Shown piece after piece: positions 28,289-37,219 of a stretch of DNA of 64,000 nt; position 1 is the first letter of the stretch, and every line of letters starts with the position of its first letter. The stretch is from UBA5336 sp038526245 (GTDB taxonomy: Bacteria > Pseudomonadota > Alphaproteobacteria > Caulobacterales > Hyphomonadaceae), in NCBI GenBank assembly GCA_038526245.1, contig JBCBGZ010000010.1:1-64000 (forward strand), read 5' to 3'. The notes under the pieces are model-generated. The model was given only the letters and a program-made list of their open reading frames with translations, was not told the origin of the DNA and ran no database searches. Made by a program: the position numbers and the translations under genes.

Positions 28289-29287
28289 ATGACGCGACGC
28301 AGTTTTGGCGCGCTGGCCGCGGGAGGGACGTTTGCGCTCTCGGGGTGTGGCGGCGCGGATACGGACACGAACCGCATCCTTTACTCAACAGACTCGCAAC
28401 CCGACGGGTACCCAACCGTCGAGGCGGTCAAGTTCATGGGTGAGTATCTGAGCGAGAAGACAGATGGTCGTCTCAGCATCAAATCCTATCCGGGCGGTCA
28501 GCTTGGGTCGGAGGGCAGCACGCTGGAAATCGCCATGTTTGGCGGGCTTGATATGACGCGCACGTTCAGTGCCGCGCTCAACAATATTGCGCCGCTCACC
28601 AAGCTTTTCAGCCTGCCCTTTCTGTTCCGCTCGACCGAGCACCAACGTCGCGTGGCCGATGGCGATGTGGGCGAGGCCATTTTGCAGTCCCTCGCCGATT
28701 ACAATCTTCTGGGCCTCGCAATCTATGATACGGGCGGGCGCGGCTTCTACACAACAGACCGCCCGATACCGCACCCATCGGCCCTTGAGGGGCTGAAAAT
28801 TCGCGTGCCGAATTCGGATATTTTCCTCGCCACGGTCCGCGCGCTGGGCGCGAACCCCACGCCGATGAATTTCAGCGAGGTTTACCAGGGCCTTGTCCAG
28901 AACGTGATCGACGGCGCCGAAAACAATTGGCCAAGCTATATCAGCACACGCCATTTCGAAGTCGCGCCGTATTTCTCAGAAACGGGCCATTTCCGAACGC
29001 CAGACATGCTGATCATGAGCCTGCGCACCTGGCAGAACCTTTCACCGGATGACCAGGTGCTTGTGAGAGACGCAGCCCGCCAATCGGTGACGGTGATGCG
29101 GAGTCTCTGGGACGAGCGGGTGGAGAATTCGAAGCAGGCTTTGCTGGAGAGTGGCGGCGAGATTCTCTCCGATATCGATACCGCTCCTTTTCGCGAACGC
29201 ATGGGGTCCGTCTACGAGCAGTTTGTGACCCCGGAGCTTCAACCTTTCATGGACGAGATTGATCGTCTTGCGGAGACAGGTACATGA
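28289..29287 (+). CDS. dctP: TRAP transporter substrate-binding protein
   Basis: About 332 residues from the ATG at 28289, preceded by AAAGG; GTG codons at 28268 and 28283 are alternatives. The N-terminus TRRSFGALAAGG looks like a twin-arginine signal, followed by a lipobox-like LSGC, so export by Tat and lipid anchoring are both possible. The DctP fold is shown by TEGRLSIK-like and GGQLGSEGSTLEI segments and by KIRVPNSDIF, which contains the Arg that usually binds the substrate carboxylate. It would capture an organic acid, here probably unsaturated uronate or DEH, in the periplasm. The stop overlaps dctQ by 4 bp. Confidence 0.92.
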   Translation: MTRRSFGALAAGGTFALSGCGGADTDTNRILYSTDSQPDGYPTVEAVKFMGEYLSEKTDGRLSIKSYPGGQLGSEGSTLEIAMFGGLDMTRTFSAALNNIAPLTKLFSLPFLFRSTEHQRRVADGDVGEAILQSLADYNLLGLAIYDTGGRGFYTTDRPIPHPSALEGLKIRVPNSDIFLATVRALGANPTPMNFSEVYQGLVQNVIDGAENNWPSYISTRHFEVAPYFSETGHFRTPDMLIMSLRTWQNLSPDDQVLVRDAARQSVTVMRSLWDERVENSKQALLESGGEILSDIDTAPFRERMGSVYEQFVTPELQPFMDEIDRLAETGT

Positions 29288-29763
29288 AGCCCGTCCTGAA
29301 CGGCCTGAGCCGGATGTCGCTCTTTATCAGTTCGGTTTGCATCGTCGCGATGACGGCCATCATCACCTACCAGGTGATCGCGCGCTATGTGTTCAATGAC
29401 AGTCCGGCCTGGTCCGAACGGCTTTCACTGGTCCTGCTTGCTTATCTTGTCTTCTTCGGAGCAGCTGTCGGCGTGCACGAGAAGTACCATATCCGCATCG
29501 ATGCCCTGCGAAATGCAGTGCCCGCGCGCTTTGGCTGGCTCTTTGATATTCTTGCACATCTGGCCGTCGCCATTGCGGGCCTGGTGATGGTGTTTGCCGG
29601 TTGGCAGCTCACCACAACCCTGTGGGACTTTGCCATTCCCGCCCTCGGCATTCCGCGCGGCGTGGCGCTTCTGCCCATCTTTCTGGCGGGCGGTTTGATC
29701 ACGCTGTTCTCTGTCGCGCACCTCGTGGATGTGGTTCGCAAGTCACCGGAAGAGGCGGCCTGA
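29284..29763 (+). CDS. dctQ: TRAP transporter small permease
   Basis: 159 residues with four predicted membrane helices, including the family-typical YVFNDSPAWSERLSL and VGVHEKYHIRID between helices. It forms the membrane complex with DctM and takes substrate from DctP using the sodium gradient. Coupled to dctP by a 4-bp overlap; its stop is one base before the dctM ATG. Confidence 0.92.
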   Translation: MKPVLNGLSRMSLFISSVCIVAMTAIITYQVIARYVFNDSPAWSERLSLVLLAYLVFFGAAVGVHEKYHIRIDALRNAVPARFGWLFDILAHLAVAIAGLVMVFAGWQLTTTLWDFAIPALGIPRGVALLPIFLAGGLITLFSVAHLVDVVRKSPEEAA

Positions 29764-29764
29764 T

Positions 29765-31191
29765 ATGGAACTCCTGATCCTGCTATTGAGCTTGGTTGGC
29801 CTCCTGGCCATTCGGGTTCCCGTCGCCTTCGCGCTGCTCATCTCNNNNNNNNNNNNNNNNNNNNNNNNNNNNNNNNNNNNNNNNNNNNNNNNNNNNNNNN
29901 NNNNNNNNNNNNNNNNNNNNNNNNNNNNNNNNNNNNNNNNNNNNGCTTGGTTGGCCTCCTGGCCATTCGGGTTCCCGTCGCCTTCGCGCTGCTCATCTCT
30001 TCGATGCTGACCTTTGCCCTGCTGGGACTCAATCCGCTTGTGGCGGTGCAGCGACTATCCGCTGGTATCGACGTTTTCACCTTGATGGCGATCCCATTCT
30101 TTATCTTTGCTGGCGATTTGATGACCCAAACGGGGATTGCCGCCCGGCTGATCCGCGTGGCGGAAGGCCTGTTTGGCCGTTCCAAGGGTGGGCTAGGCCA
30201 TGTGAATGTTGGTGCATCCATGATGTTCGGCGCCGTCTCTGGCTCAGCTGTGGCAAGTGTTTCGGCCATCGGCTCGACCATGATCCCCATCATGGAGGAG
30301 AAGGGCTATGACCGGACCTTCTCTGTGAATGTGACCTGTTCGGCCGCCATTCTTGGCCTCATCATTCCTCCCAGCCACAACATGATCATCTATGCTGCGG
30401 CGTCGGGCATATCCATCTCGATCGGAGACCTGTTCGTGGCGGGCATCCTGCCGGGGCTGCTCTGCGGCCTCGCGCTGATGGCGACGATTTCGATCCTGGC
30501 GGCCCGGCGCGGTTACCCGAAGGGCGACTTCCCCGGTGTTCGCCCGCTTATCCTGGCTGCAATCGGCGCGCTGCCGGGACTGCTCACAGCGGTTATCATT
30601 GTTGTCGGTATCCTTGGCGGCGTGTTCACACCGACGGAAAGTGCCGCTTTCGCCATCGTTTACACGCTCATCATCGGCGTATTTGTCTATCGAACTCTGG
30701 GCGTGACGGAGTTCCGCGCAGCTGTGATCAATTCCGCCAAGACCACATCCATGATCATGCTGATTATCGGCGCCGCAGCGGCGTTTGGCTGGTTGCTCGC
30801 CTTGCTCGAAGCGCCGCTGATGATGTCCCAACTGATCCTGGGAGCGACCGATTCCCCGATCGTCATCGTCGCTCTTGTGCTGCTCTGCCTGCTCGTGCTG
30901 GGCACGTTCATGGACATGGCACCGCTGATTATTATCGTGACGCCGATTTTTCTGCCGATCATGCAGGGGATCGGCATGGACCCGGTTCATTTTGGCATCA
31001 TCATGATGTTGGCGCTGGGAATTGGCACGATCACCCCGCCGGTCGGTACCGTTCTGTTTGTGGCATCAGCTGTGGGCAAGATTCCGATGGAACGAGCTGT
31101 GAAATCCATGTGGCCATTCTATCTGGCGCTGATGATCTGCCTCTTCGCCGTGGCCTATATTCCGCAGATCTCCCTCCTGCTGGTCGGCTAA
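29765..31191 (+). CDS. dctM: TRAP transporter large permease, interrupted by an assembly gap
   Basis: The ATG at 29765 follows dctQ directly. The first 26 codons run into 100 Ns. After the gap the identical 55 bases reappear in another frame and continue as a full DctM (FIFAGDLM, SGSAVASVSAIGS, IIPPSHNMIIYA, GVFTPTESAA, PPVGTVLF). If one 55-base copy and the Ns are removed (155 bases), the frame is restored and gives a 423-residue protein, the normal length. So the gene is almost certainly intact in the organism and only broken in the assembly. It has about eleven to twelve membrane helices and forms the main translocation subunit. Confidence 0.9.
29790..29999. other. Assembly gap with identical 55-bp flanks
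   Basis: 29790-29844 and 29945-29999 are identical, with 100 Ns (29845-29944) between them. This is what results when two contigs with an unmerged end overlap are joined by a default gap. It is not a biological repeat. Confidence 0.9.
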
Positions 31192-31207
31192 ACCACCAGC
31201 AGGAGGG
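31172..31207. terminator. Bidirectional hairpin between dctM and PL7
   Basis: A perfect 13-bp stem (31172-31184 with 31195-31207) with a 10-base loop, spanning the dctM stop and separating two convergent genes. No T-tract on either side. Confidence 0.6.
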
Positions 31208-31221
31208 GGCGCGTTGTAGCC

Positions 31222-32295
31222 TCAGTCGGGTCCGCTGACGGTCAGTTTGTGGAAGGTGACCTGGGCATAGTCGCCATTGGCCTTGTCAGTCTCCCAATCG
31301 CCGGCGCCCAGGCAACCGGGATACCAGAACCCGTCCTGCATCTTGCTGCTGCATTGGTTGTAGGCGCCCACCTTGAAGTACATCCAGTCCCCGGCATAGC
31401 CGATGGGATTGTCCTGGGCGTCGACCTCTCCGTTGGCGTCCATGTTATTCGCAAGGTTGATCGCGTAGGTCACCGTCTCATGGCGCTCGGTCTCGAATGT
31501 GAGTGTCATGACATTGCCGGACACATCTACGGTGTAGCTGAAATCCTCTCCGAGCTTGATGCCCGCCTCGCCGGGGTCTTCAGTGCTGTCCCAGGTGTTC
31601 CCGAAGACCGGATAGACAATATCGGTCCGGTCGGGGTTGTCCCGGGCGAGATTGCGCTCATAGGCCCAATAGACCGAGCCATACTCATGGTCCGGGAACT
31701 TCTTGAACGAGATCTTCAAAGGCTCGTTGCCGTACCCAAAGCCTTCATGGTCGCCATCGACCTTAACTGCGTGAATCTGGCCGACGACAACCGAATAGGT
31801 TGGCTTTTTTGTTGTGACTTCGGCGCGGGTGGCGACATGGTCGACGTGGAGCGTGGCTTCAAGGCGCCCGCCAATGGAAGCAAAACGCTCGGCAAATGGA
31901 TGGGCTTCGAGGGCGAAATTGTTGCCGGGCGCGGCGGTGCGGATAGACGTGTCTGTTCCGCGCAGCATTTGGCGAAGCTCGCTACGTGTGTTGGTCGAAT
32001 TCGGGGTGGTGGTGGCCTTGTTGGGCGTGGCGAAAACCAGCCCGCCCTCATCGTTCACATAGAAGAAATCGGGATGGTAATAGGTCGCCAACTCGTCGAC
32101 CGGTATAATGTCTGCGCGCTCATTGCCGTCCTCGTCGAGCGGGACCGTGATGTTCCAGTAGGCCAGGTCGAAGGCGTCTGCCGGAAGCGGCGCGGCGACG
32201 TCGCTCGTGCGGGTCGGCGAGGGGGCGGTAGTGCACGCTGCCAGGGCAAGCGCCGAGACGCCAAACAGTCCGGATATGAGTCCTTTGGTTTTCAT
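31222..32295 (-). CDS. Alginate lyase, polysaccharide lyase family 7 (lipoprotein)
   Basis: 357 residues from the ATG at 32295 (GGAG six bases before it); an ATG 12 bases further upstream lacks a site. Lipobox LAAC (C21). The three PL7 signatures are present in order: RSELR (104-108), QIH (173-175) and YFKVGAYNQ (306-314), lining the jelly-roll cleft with catalytic Arg, Gln, His and Tyr. QIH is usually linked to activity that includes polyG blocks. It is an endo-type lyase by family. Two Cys pairs near 315-328 could form disulfides. It lies downstream of receptor 2 on the same strand, beyond a terminator. Confidence 0.94.
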   Translation of the reverse strand: MKTKGLISGLFGVSALALAACTTAPSPTRTSDVAAPLPADAFDLAYWNITVPLDEDGNERADIIPVDELATYYHPDFFYVNDEGGLVFATPNKATTTPNSTNTRSELRQMLRGTDTSIRTAAPGNNFALEAHPFAERFASIGGRLEATLHVDHVATRAEVTTKKPTYSVVVGQIHAVKVDGDHEGFGYGNEPLKISFKKFPDHEYGSVYWAYERNLARDNPDRTDIVYPVFGNTWDSTEDPGEAGIKLGEDFSYTVDVSGNVMTLTFETERHETVTYAINLANNMDANGEVDAQDNPIGYAGDWMYFKVGAYNQCSSKMQDGFWYPGCLGAGDWETDKANGDYAQVTFHKLTVSGPD

Positions 32296-32334
32296 TTCAG
32301 TCTCCATTGCGTGGCTATTGGATGAGAAAACAGA

Positions 32335-32366
32335 AAAAAGCGCCCCACGTCCGCGAGGCGCTTTTT
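32335..32366 (-). terminator. Rho-independent-type terminator after receptor 2
   Basis: AAAAAGCGCC (32335-32344) pairs with GGCGCTTTTT (32357-32366) around a 12-base loop, giving a U-run at the end of the minus-strand hairpin. It lies between the receptor-2 stop and the PL7 start, so PL7 is either read-through or has a promoter in the 39 bases left. Confidence 0.8.
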
Positions 32367-32397
32367 GATTGGGTGCCAGTGTGTGCTGGCATCGCGA

Positions 32398-35300
32398 TTA
32401 GAACGTGTAGCTACCACCGAACGTGACGCGGCGGTCTGGATAACCCACGAAGCATGTGGGGCCAGATTCGCTTACGCAGCGCTGGATGATCTCTTCTTCG
32501 GTGATGTTCACCGCTTCCAGACCGATATTGAAATTGTCGGTCACATCATAATTGATGCTGGCGTTGAGCTGGCCGCGGTCCAGGGTGTGAACCGGGAAGC
32601 TGAACGTTGAGCTGCCCGACGTGTTGGCGCCACCACCAAAGTCCTGGGTCCGGAATCCTTCGCGCCACGTGTAGCGCACGCGGGCAGACAAGCCGTACTT
32701 TTCATAAAAGCCCGTGAGGTTGTAGGCATTCTCCGAGAAATCGAGCAGGCCGCGCGGAATGCTGACATCGCCGAGCACTTGTTCACCGCGTCCCGATGTC
32801 GAGTCGACCACGGAGCCACCGGAGAAGTCCTGAAGCGTATAGTTGGCGATCACGCCGAAGCCCGAAGCCCAACCAATCTGATCTTCCCAGCTCGACAGGT
32901 CGTACTGGAATGCGAATTCCCAGCCCGATTGTGTTGTTGTGTCGGGATCGTTGCCCGGGCGGGTAAAGTCCACACACAGTCCCATCGTATCAGGATCGCC
33001 GAGCACGTTCGGGATAACTTCCGGGTTGAAGATACCGCCGCCTGGGCACGAGGGATCCGTCTCGCGCGACAAGCCACCCGTAGTGTTGTTTGGGTCCGGG
33101 ATCAGTGCGGCACCTTCAAAGTCGACGCCGAAAATGTTGGTCCGGTCCTTGGTGAAATAGCCAATACTGACAACGGCTGCCGGGGCGAAATACCACTCGG
33201 CAGAAATGTCGATTGAATCGACTTCCTCAGGCAGGAGGCCGGGATTTCCGAGTGCCACGGCCGTGTTTTCCTGGGGTCCAAAGGTGAACCCGGTGCTCAG
33301 GGAGCTGAAGTTCGGGCGGCGAATGTCTGACCCGTACGCAAATCGCAGCAGGACGTCCTCACGCGGCTGAGCGACCAAGTTGAACCGAGGTAACACGAAG
33401 TCGTAGCTGCCCGTGGTGGTCTGCAAGGAGCGATTGCCAGAATCATCCTCGGGACCGAAGCCGACGGATGCGATCTCAGTCTCGAGCCAGCGAACGCCGA
33501 GATTGCCTCTTAAAATGCCGTGCTCGAAATTGGCCTGTGCGTAGAAGGCATTTGTTTCTTCGCTGATATCGCGGAAAGCGTTCTGGTTGGACGAGATGTT
33601 CGCAACCAGGTCGCCGTCAGCTTGAGGCTCGAGCGCGCGCTGCGCGGCAAGAGCGCCTTCGAGAATTGCGAGCACACCGTTGGGATCGGAGAACGCCCGA
33701 TCTGGATCGACCAGTAGGAAATTCCGGATGAACAGGTCGCGCCCGTCAGCGTCGCCATAATTGGAAGGGCCTTCGACCAGAAGTTCTTCAAACAGGAGGC
33801 CGTTCGGACTGTCTTCCAGGCGGCTGAAGCCACCGATTCTGTCGCCAATATCGTCGAAACGGCTTGAGGCCTCGTTGTAACGATACCCGGCGTCGATGGA
33901 AGTGATGTAGTCGCCGATCTGGCCAAAGTCGGTCAGGTCGTATGATACGTCGATTCGGAAGGCGTCTTCTTTGTTGTTGGTGGTGTCACGGCCAACATCC
34001 ACCTGATCGAGCACCACATTTGCTGGATTTGTGAGGTCGGCAACGGACGGCGCGAAGGGCGAGTCGAAGTTGATGCCGAATGCCAGCGAGTCGCCGCTTA
34101 GATCATAAATGAACGGCGTTGGGTTATCGTTACTGGTGCTCGGGTCCCCTGTCGCTGCGCCATCGAGTGGCACGTTTGGGTTGATGAAGTTCAGAGTTGT
34201 GGACAGGTTCGGGTTCACCGTGTCCGAGCTAGTCGTGGCGTACTCGGCGCGAACGGACCAATTGTCCCGTTCCCATTCCCCTGCGAGAGCGAAAATTTCA
34301 CTGTCTGTGACGCGGCCGCCGGTGTCGCTGGAGAAGCGCAGGTTGGGGTCGTCATCGTCGGCGGTTAGATCAGGCTCGATCGTTCCGCGCAAAGCAGCTG
34401 GAAAGTTGCGAAGGTCTCGCCCATTGCTAGATGCCACGCCAAAGTCGACGAACTCGAAATCGGTCGGCGCGCTGAGATTGCGGAAGACGCTTACACCTGA
34501 GGCCTGGAGGCGGTAGGAGTCCTGCGCGCGCTCCTGTTCGTTCACGATGTAATCGACGCTGAACTTCAGATCGTCATTCGGCGCCCATTCGAACGTGGTG
34601 GCGATGTTGGTCGTCTCAAAATCGAAGTTTTCCTGTTCCTGCACAAGGAACTGGATGCCGAGATACTCGTCAAACGCTGCGCCGGGGGCAGAGGAGACAT
34701 TGTCTCGGTCTGCACGCGGGCGGAAGGAAACCGCTTCCTGCTCGGTGTAGCTGCCGGAGATCACGAAGCCGATCTCGCCCATATCTGTGTCCCAGACATT
34801 GCCAAAGGCGCCGGAAATGCGCGGCTGGATGTCTTCGGTGCTCAGACTGGAGTCTTCCCCCTGGAGGCGGATGTTGGCGAGCATGCCATCCAGCGCGAGC
34901 GGACGAATCGTACGCAGGTTCACCGTGCCGCCAACGGAGCCTTCAATTGTGCTGGCTTCGGGAGCTTTGATGACCTCAACCGACGAGATGATGGCGGGAT
35001 TTACGTCTTCGAAGTTGATGCCACTGCGGCCTGCGCCAGAGCCAACCGTCGAGATGCCATTGAATTCCACACGGTTCGCATTGGTGCCGCGAATTTGGAC
35101 GCCTGTCCCGACGCCAGCCGTCCGGGTGATCTGAACGCCGGTGATGTTCTCGAGGACTTCGGCGAGGTTCTGGTCGGGCAGTTTACCAATGTCCTCTGCC
35201 TGAATGACCTCTTTCAGGTTCGATGCGCTGCGCTTCTCTTCCAGGGCGCTGGCAAGGGACGAGCGGATGCCCGTCACGATGATTGTGTCCTGGCGGGCTT

Positions 35301-35430
35301 CTGCCTCATCCGGGGCTTCCTGGGCAATGGCGACCGAGCCGAGCGGCAACGCCACGCCAGCCAGCAGAGCTGCGCGCCAGAAGTCACGTCCTTTCAGACG
35401 GACCGAATCCAACTGTGAAAAGCTAAACAT
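32398..35430 (-). CDS. TonB-dependent receptor, Caulobacter type (receptor 2)
   Basis: About 1010 residues. The start is the ATG at 35430, with GGGAGGG upstream and a proper signal peptide (ALLAGVALPLGSVAIAQ); the longer frame adds 58 unrelated residues. TonB-box-like IIVTGIR, then a plug (EKRSASNLKEVIQAEDIGKL, QNLAEVLENITGV, GVGTGVQIRGTNANRVEFNG, ASTIEGSVGGTVNLRTIRPL) of the TIGR01782 type and a barrel ending RRVTFGGSYTF. It lies between kduD and PL7 and has the best copy of the GntR box upstream, so it likely belongs with alginate uptake. Receptor 1 and this one share architecture but differ clearly in sequence. Confidence 0.92.
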   Translation of the reverse strand: MFSFSQLDSVRLKGRDFWRAALLAGVALPLGSVAIAQEAPDEAEARQDTIIVTGIRSSLASALEEKRSASNLKEVIQAEDIGKLPDQNLAEVLENITGVQITRTAGVGTGVQIRGTNANRVEFNGISTVGSGAGRSGINFEDVNPAIISSVEVIKAPEASTIEGSVGGTVNLRTIRPLALDGMLANIRLQGEDSSLSTEDIQPRISGAFGNVWDTDMGEIGFVISGSYTEQEAVSFRPRADRDNVSSAPGAAFDEYLGIQFLVQEQENFDFETTNIATTFEWAPNDDLKFSVDYIVNEQERAQDSYRLQASGVSVFRNLSAPTDFEFVDFGVASSNGRDLRNFPAALRGTIEPDLTADDDDPNLRFSSDTGGRVTDSEIFALAGEWERDNWSVRAEYATTSSDTVNPNLSTTLNFINPNVPLDGAATGDPSTSNDNPTPFIYDLSGDSLAFGINFDSPFAPSVADLTNPANVVLDQVDVGRDTTNNKEDAFRIDVSYDLTDFGQIGDYITSIDAGYRYNEASSRFDDIGDRIGGFSRLEDSPNGLLFEELLVEGPSNYGDADGRDLFIRNFLLVDPDRAFSDPNGVLAILEGALAAQRALEPQADGDLVANISSNQNAFRDISEETNAFYAQANFEHGILRGNLGVRWLETEIASVGFGPEDDSGNRSLQTTTGSYDFVLPRFNLVAQPREDVLLRFAYGSDIRRPNFSSLSTGFTFGPQENTAVALGNPGLLPEEVDSIDISAEWYFAPAAVVSIGYFTKDRTNIFGVDFEGAALIPDPNNTTGGLSRETDPSCPGGGIFNPEVIPNVLGDPDTMGLCVDFTRPGNDPDTTTQSGWEFAFQYDLSSWEDQIGWASGFGVIANYTLQDFSGGSVVDSTSGRGEQVLGDVSIPRGLLDFSENAYNLTGFYEKYGLSARVRYTWREGFRTQDFGGGANTSGSSTFSFPVHTLDRGQLNASINYDVTDNFNIGLEAVNITEEEIIQRCVSESGPTCFVGYPDRRVTFGGSYTF

Positions 35431-35489
35431 ACCAATTCCCTCCCTGGGGGCCTTTTGCGCTCCGTCTGACGTGGAGCTCGCACGACTAC

Positions 35490-35521
35490 TCAATAGGGCA
35501 CAAACTTGGGAGTCAACCAAT
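35490..35521 (-). promoter_or_regulatory. Candidate promoter of receptor 2
   Basis: On the minus strand ATTGGTTGACT has a TTGACT -35 (35511-35516), a 15-base spacer and TATTGA (35490-35495). The arrangement equals that of the receptor-1 promoter. It predicts a leader of about 50 bases. Confidence 0.5.
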
Positions 35522-35542
35522 TGTGGGGCTTTTGTATGCTTA

Positions 35543-35557
35543 ATTGGTAGGACCAAT
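35543..35557. promoter_or_regulatory. GntR-type operator, perfect palindrome
   Basis: ATTGGTAGGACCAAT: arms ATTGGT and ACCAAT around 3 bases, close to the UxuR/ExuR-type pattern of FadR-subfamily regulators. It lies 27 bases behind the receptor-2 -35. Confidence 0.65.
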
Positions 35558-35703
35558 AATGTTCTTCGGTAATCTGTGACCAAAAAACGACACTCAATTG
35601 TCATATTGGAGCGAGTGTAAGGGCTGCGCTCAGTTAGCCGCAGGTTGTGGAGTCGCTAATTGGTATGGATGATTGGCATGCGAGTTGGGTATCGGGAAAG
35701 TCC

Positions 35704-36465
35704 TCATCGTGCCAGCCATCCCCCGTCGACGGGGAGTGTGATGCCCTGGACATAGTCTGCGGCGGCTGATGCCAGGAAAACCGTGGCGCCCGCCAGGTCT
35801 GACGGATCCCCCCAGCGTCCGGCTGGGATGCGTTCAAGTATCTGCCGGTTGCGGGTCTCATCGGCTTGCAGCGCCGCGGTGTTGTTCGTGGCGAAGTAAC
35901 CCGGCGCAATCGCATTGACGTTGATGCCGTGGGGGGCCCACTCATTCGCCAGAATTCTGGTCAGTCCCATCACTCCAGACTTCGAGGTCGTATAGGATGG
36001 AACGCGAATGCCGCCCTGATAAGACAGCATCGAAGCCACATTGATGATCTTCCCGCCGGTCTCGGTGCGGATCATTTCCTTCGCTGCTGCCTGGCTCAGG
36101 AAAAAGAGCGTGCGGACATTGACGTTCATCACCGCGTCCCATTCCTCGACTGTGAAATCGAGGGAGTCATTGCGCTTGATGATGCCGGCATTGTTCACGA
36201 GGATATCCAGACCGCCGAGGGCATCCCGTGTCTCGCTTATAATGCGGTCGATCGGGTCCAGGGACCCAAGATCCGCCATGATGATGTGGGCTTTGCGCCC
36301 GGCCGCGTGGACGCGTGCCTCTGTTTCGGCCGGCTCAGACCTGCCAACAAGGGCTATGTCGGCGCCGGCATTCGCTAGGGCGACCGCCATGCCTTGGCCA
36401 AGGCCGGTATTGGCGCCGGTGACAATCGCCACTTTGCCGTCAAGACTGAACAGGGACTGGGCCAT
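35704..36465 (-). CDS. kduD: KduD-like 2-dehydro-3-deoxygluconate 5-dehydrogenase (SDR)
   Basis: 253 residues, classical short-chain dehydrogenase. TGANTGLG cofactor loop (17-24), NNAG (91-94), catalytic S145, Y158 and K162 (YTTSK). The segments SLDGKVAIVTGANTGLG, NNAGIIKRND and VDGGWLAR are very like KduD and its GAG-pathway counterpart DhuD, which interconvert 2,5-diketo-3-deoxygluconate and KDG. It sits 20 bases downstream of the RpiB-fold isomerase gene and forms an operon with it. This pair serves unsaturated uronates from polymers other than alginate. Confidence 0.9.
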   Translation of the reverse strand: MAQSLFSLDGKVAIVTGANTGLGQGMAVALANAGADIALVGRSEPAETEARVHAAGRKAHIIMADLGSLDPIDRIISETRDALGGLDILVNNAGIIKRNDSLDFTVEEWDAVMNVNVRTLFFLSQAAAKEMIRTETGGKIINVASMLSYQGGIRVPSYTTSKSGVMGLTRILANEWAPHGINVNAIAPGYFATNNTAALQADETRNRQILERIPAGRWGDPSDLAGATVFLASAAADYVQGITLPVDGGWLAR

Positions 36466-36485
36466 GTCTCGCTCCGCAGGCCCGG

Positions 36486-37127
36486 TCAGGACGCTAGTAC
36501 GCCCTTGATATGGTCGGCGATTGCCGCGTCCGGTGCGCTTGAGAAGAAGTACTCCTCAAATCTTTCGCCAGAGATGGCCGATTTGAGCAGTGCCGGATCA
36601 ACAGATTTCATGACCGTGAGCATGTCGTGGCTGGCAGCGGCTTTTACCTCTGCAAGGATGCCGCGGTTTTTGGCCATGATGGCGGCGCGCTCTCTGGGAT
36701 AGCCGACGCCGCGCTCAACTTCGAAGAGTTTGCGGTAGCAGTCCTGTAGGTTCAGTTCAGCCGCCCAGCCAAAGCCCTTGGCATAGGGCATGGAAATGGC
36801 GTTGCCATCATTGATCTGGCCAAACAGGAATGCCTCGGTCGGGTCCATGACGAGCCCGCAGAAGACGCCCGGCATCGCGTTGCACGCCAGCATGGAGCCC
36901 ATGCCCGTTCCGCAACCGGTCACAACAAAGTCGGCTGCGCCAGAGTTCAGAAGGATGCCTGCCAGCAGGCCGTTCATGACATAGGTGAGTTGGGCATCAT
37001 CATCCGGGCCATACATCCCATAGTGCAGCACGGTGTGGCCCGCAGGCTCAGCCACCGCTTTCAATGCCTCATGGACAATCTCGCTTTTCGCGGCCTGGCT
37101 ATTTTCGATAATGAGCGCGATTTTCAT
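36486..37127 (-). CDS. RpiB/LacAB-fold sugar isomerase, DhuI-like
   Basis: 213 residues from the ATG at 37127, which has AGG about ten bases upstream; a GTG nine bases earlier is too close to that site. RpiB fold with MKIALIIENSQ at the N-terminus and the anion-binding VTGCGTGMG loop (C72). It is longer than plain RpiB (about 150). Streptococcal DhuI, an RpiB-family isomerase of unsaturated glucuronate paired with a KduD-like reductase, is the closest functional model. The adjacent kduD makes that reading likely: isomerisation of 4-deoxy-hexosulose uronate to 2,5-diketo-3-deoxygluconate. No KduI is present nearby. Confidence 0.78.
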   Translation of the reverse strand: MKIALIIENSQAAKSEIVHEALKAVAEPAGHTVLHYGMYGPDDDAQLTYVMNGLLAGILLNSGAADFVVTGCGTGMGSMLACNAMPGVFCGLVMDPTEAFLFGQINDGNAISMPYAKGFGWAAELNLQDCYRKLFEVERGVGYPRERAAIMAKNRGILAEVKAAASHDMLTVMKSVDPALLKSAISGERFEEYFFSSAPDAAIADHIKGVLAS

Positions 37128-37164
37128 CGATGGCACCTGTTTGATCCACGTTTTCGGGTCTCAT

Positions 37165-37178
37165 GGTAACCGGTGTCA
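37165..37178. promoter_or_regulatory. LacI-type operator before the isomerase-kduD operon
   Basis: GGTAACCGGTGTCA, identical over 14 bases to the site at 39285 and matching the perfect palindrome at 39433 at 11 of 14 positions. It lies 38-51 bases before the isomerase ATG. The central C-G fits LacI-family operators. Confidence 0.7.
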
Positions 37179-37219
37179 TTTTTTGGCGCAAGCAAAAGCT
37201 GTTGCTTCCAAGGGGCAAT

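Noticed and set aside
29845..29944. Insertion or duplication in dctM
   Set aside because: Explained by unmerged contig ends; the duplicated flanks are exactly identical and abut the Ns.
31249..32325. 358-residue plus-strand open frame
   Set aside because: Antisense to PL7, which has all three family signatures.
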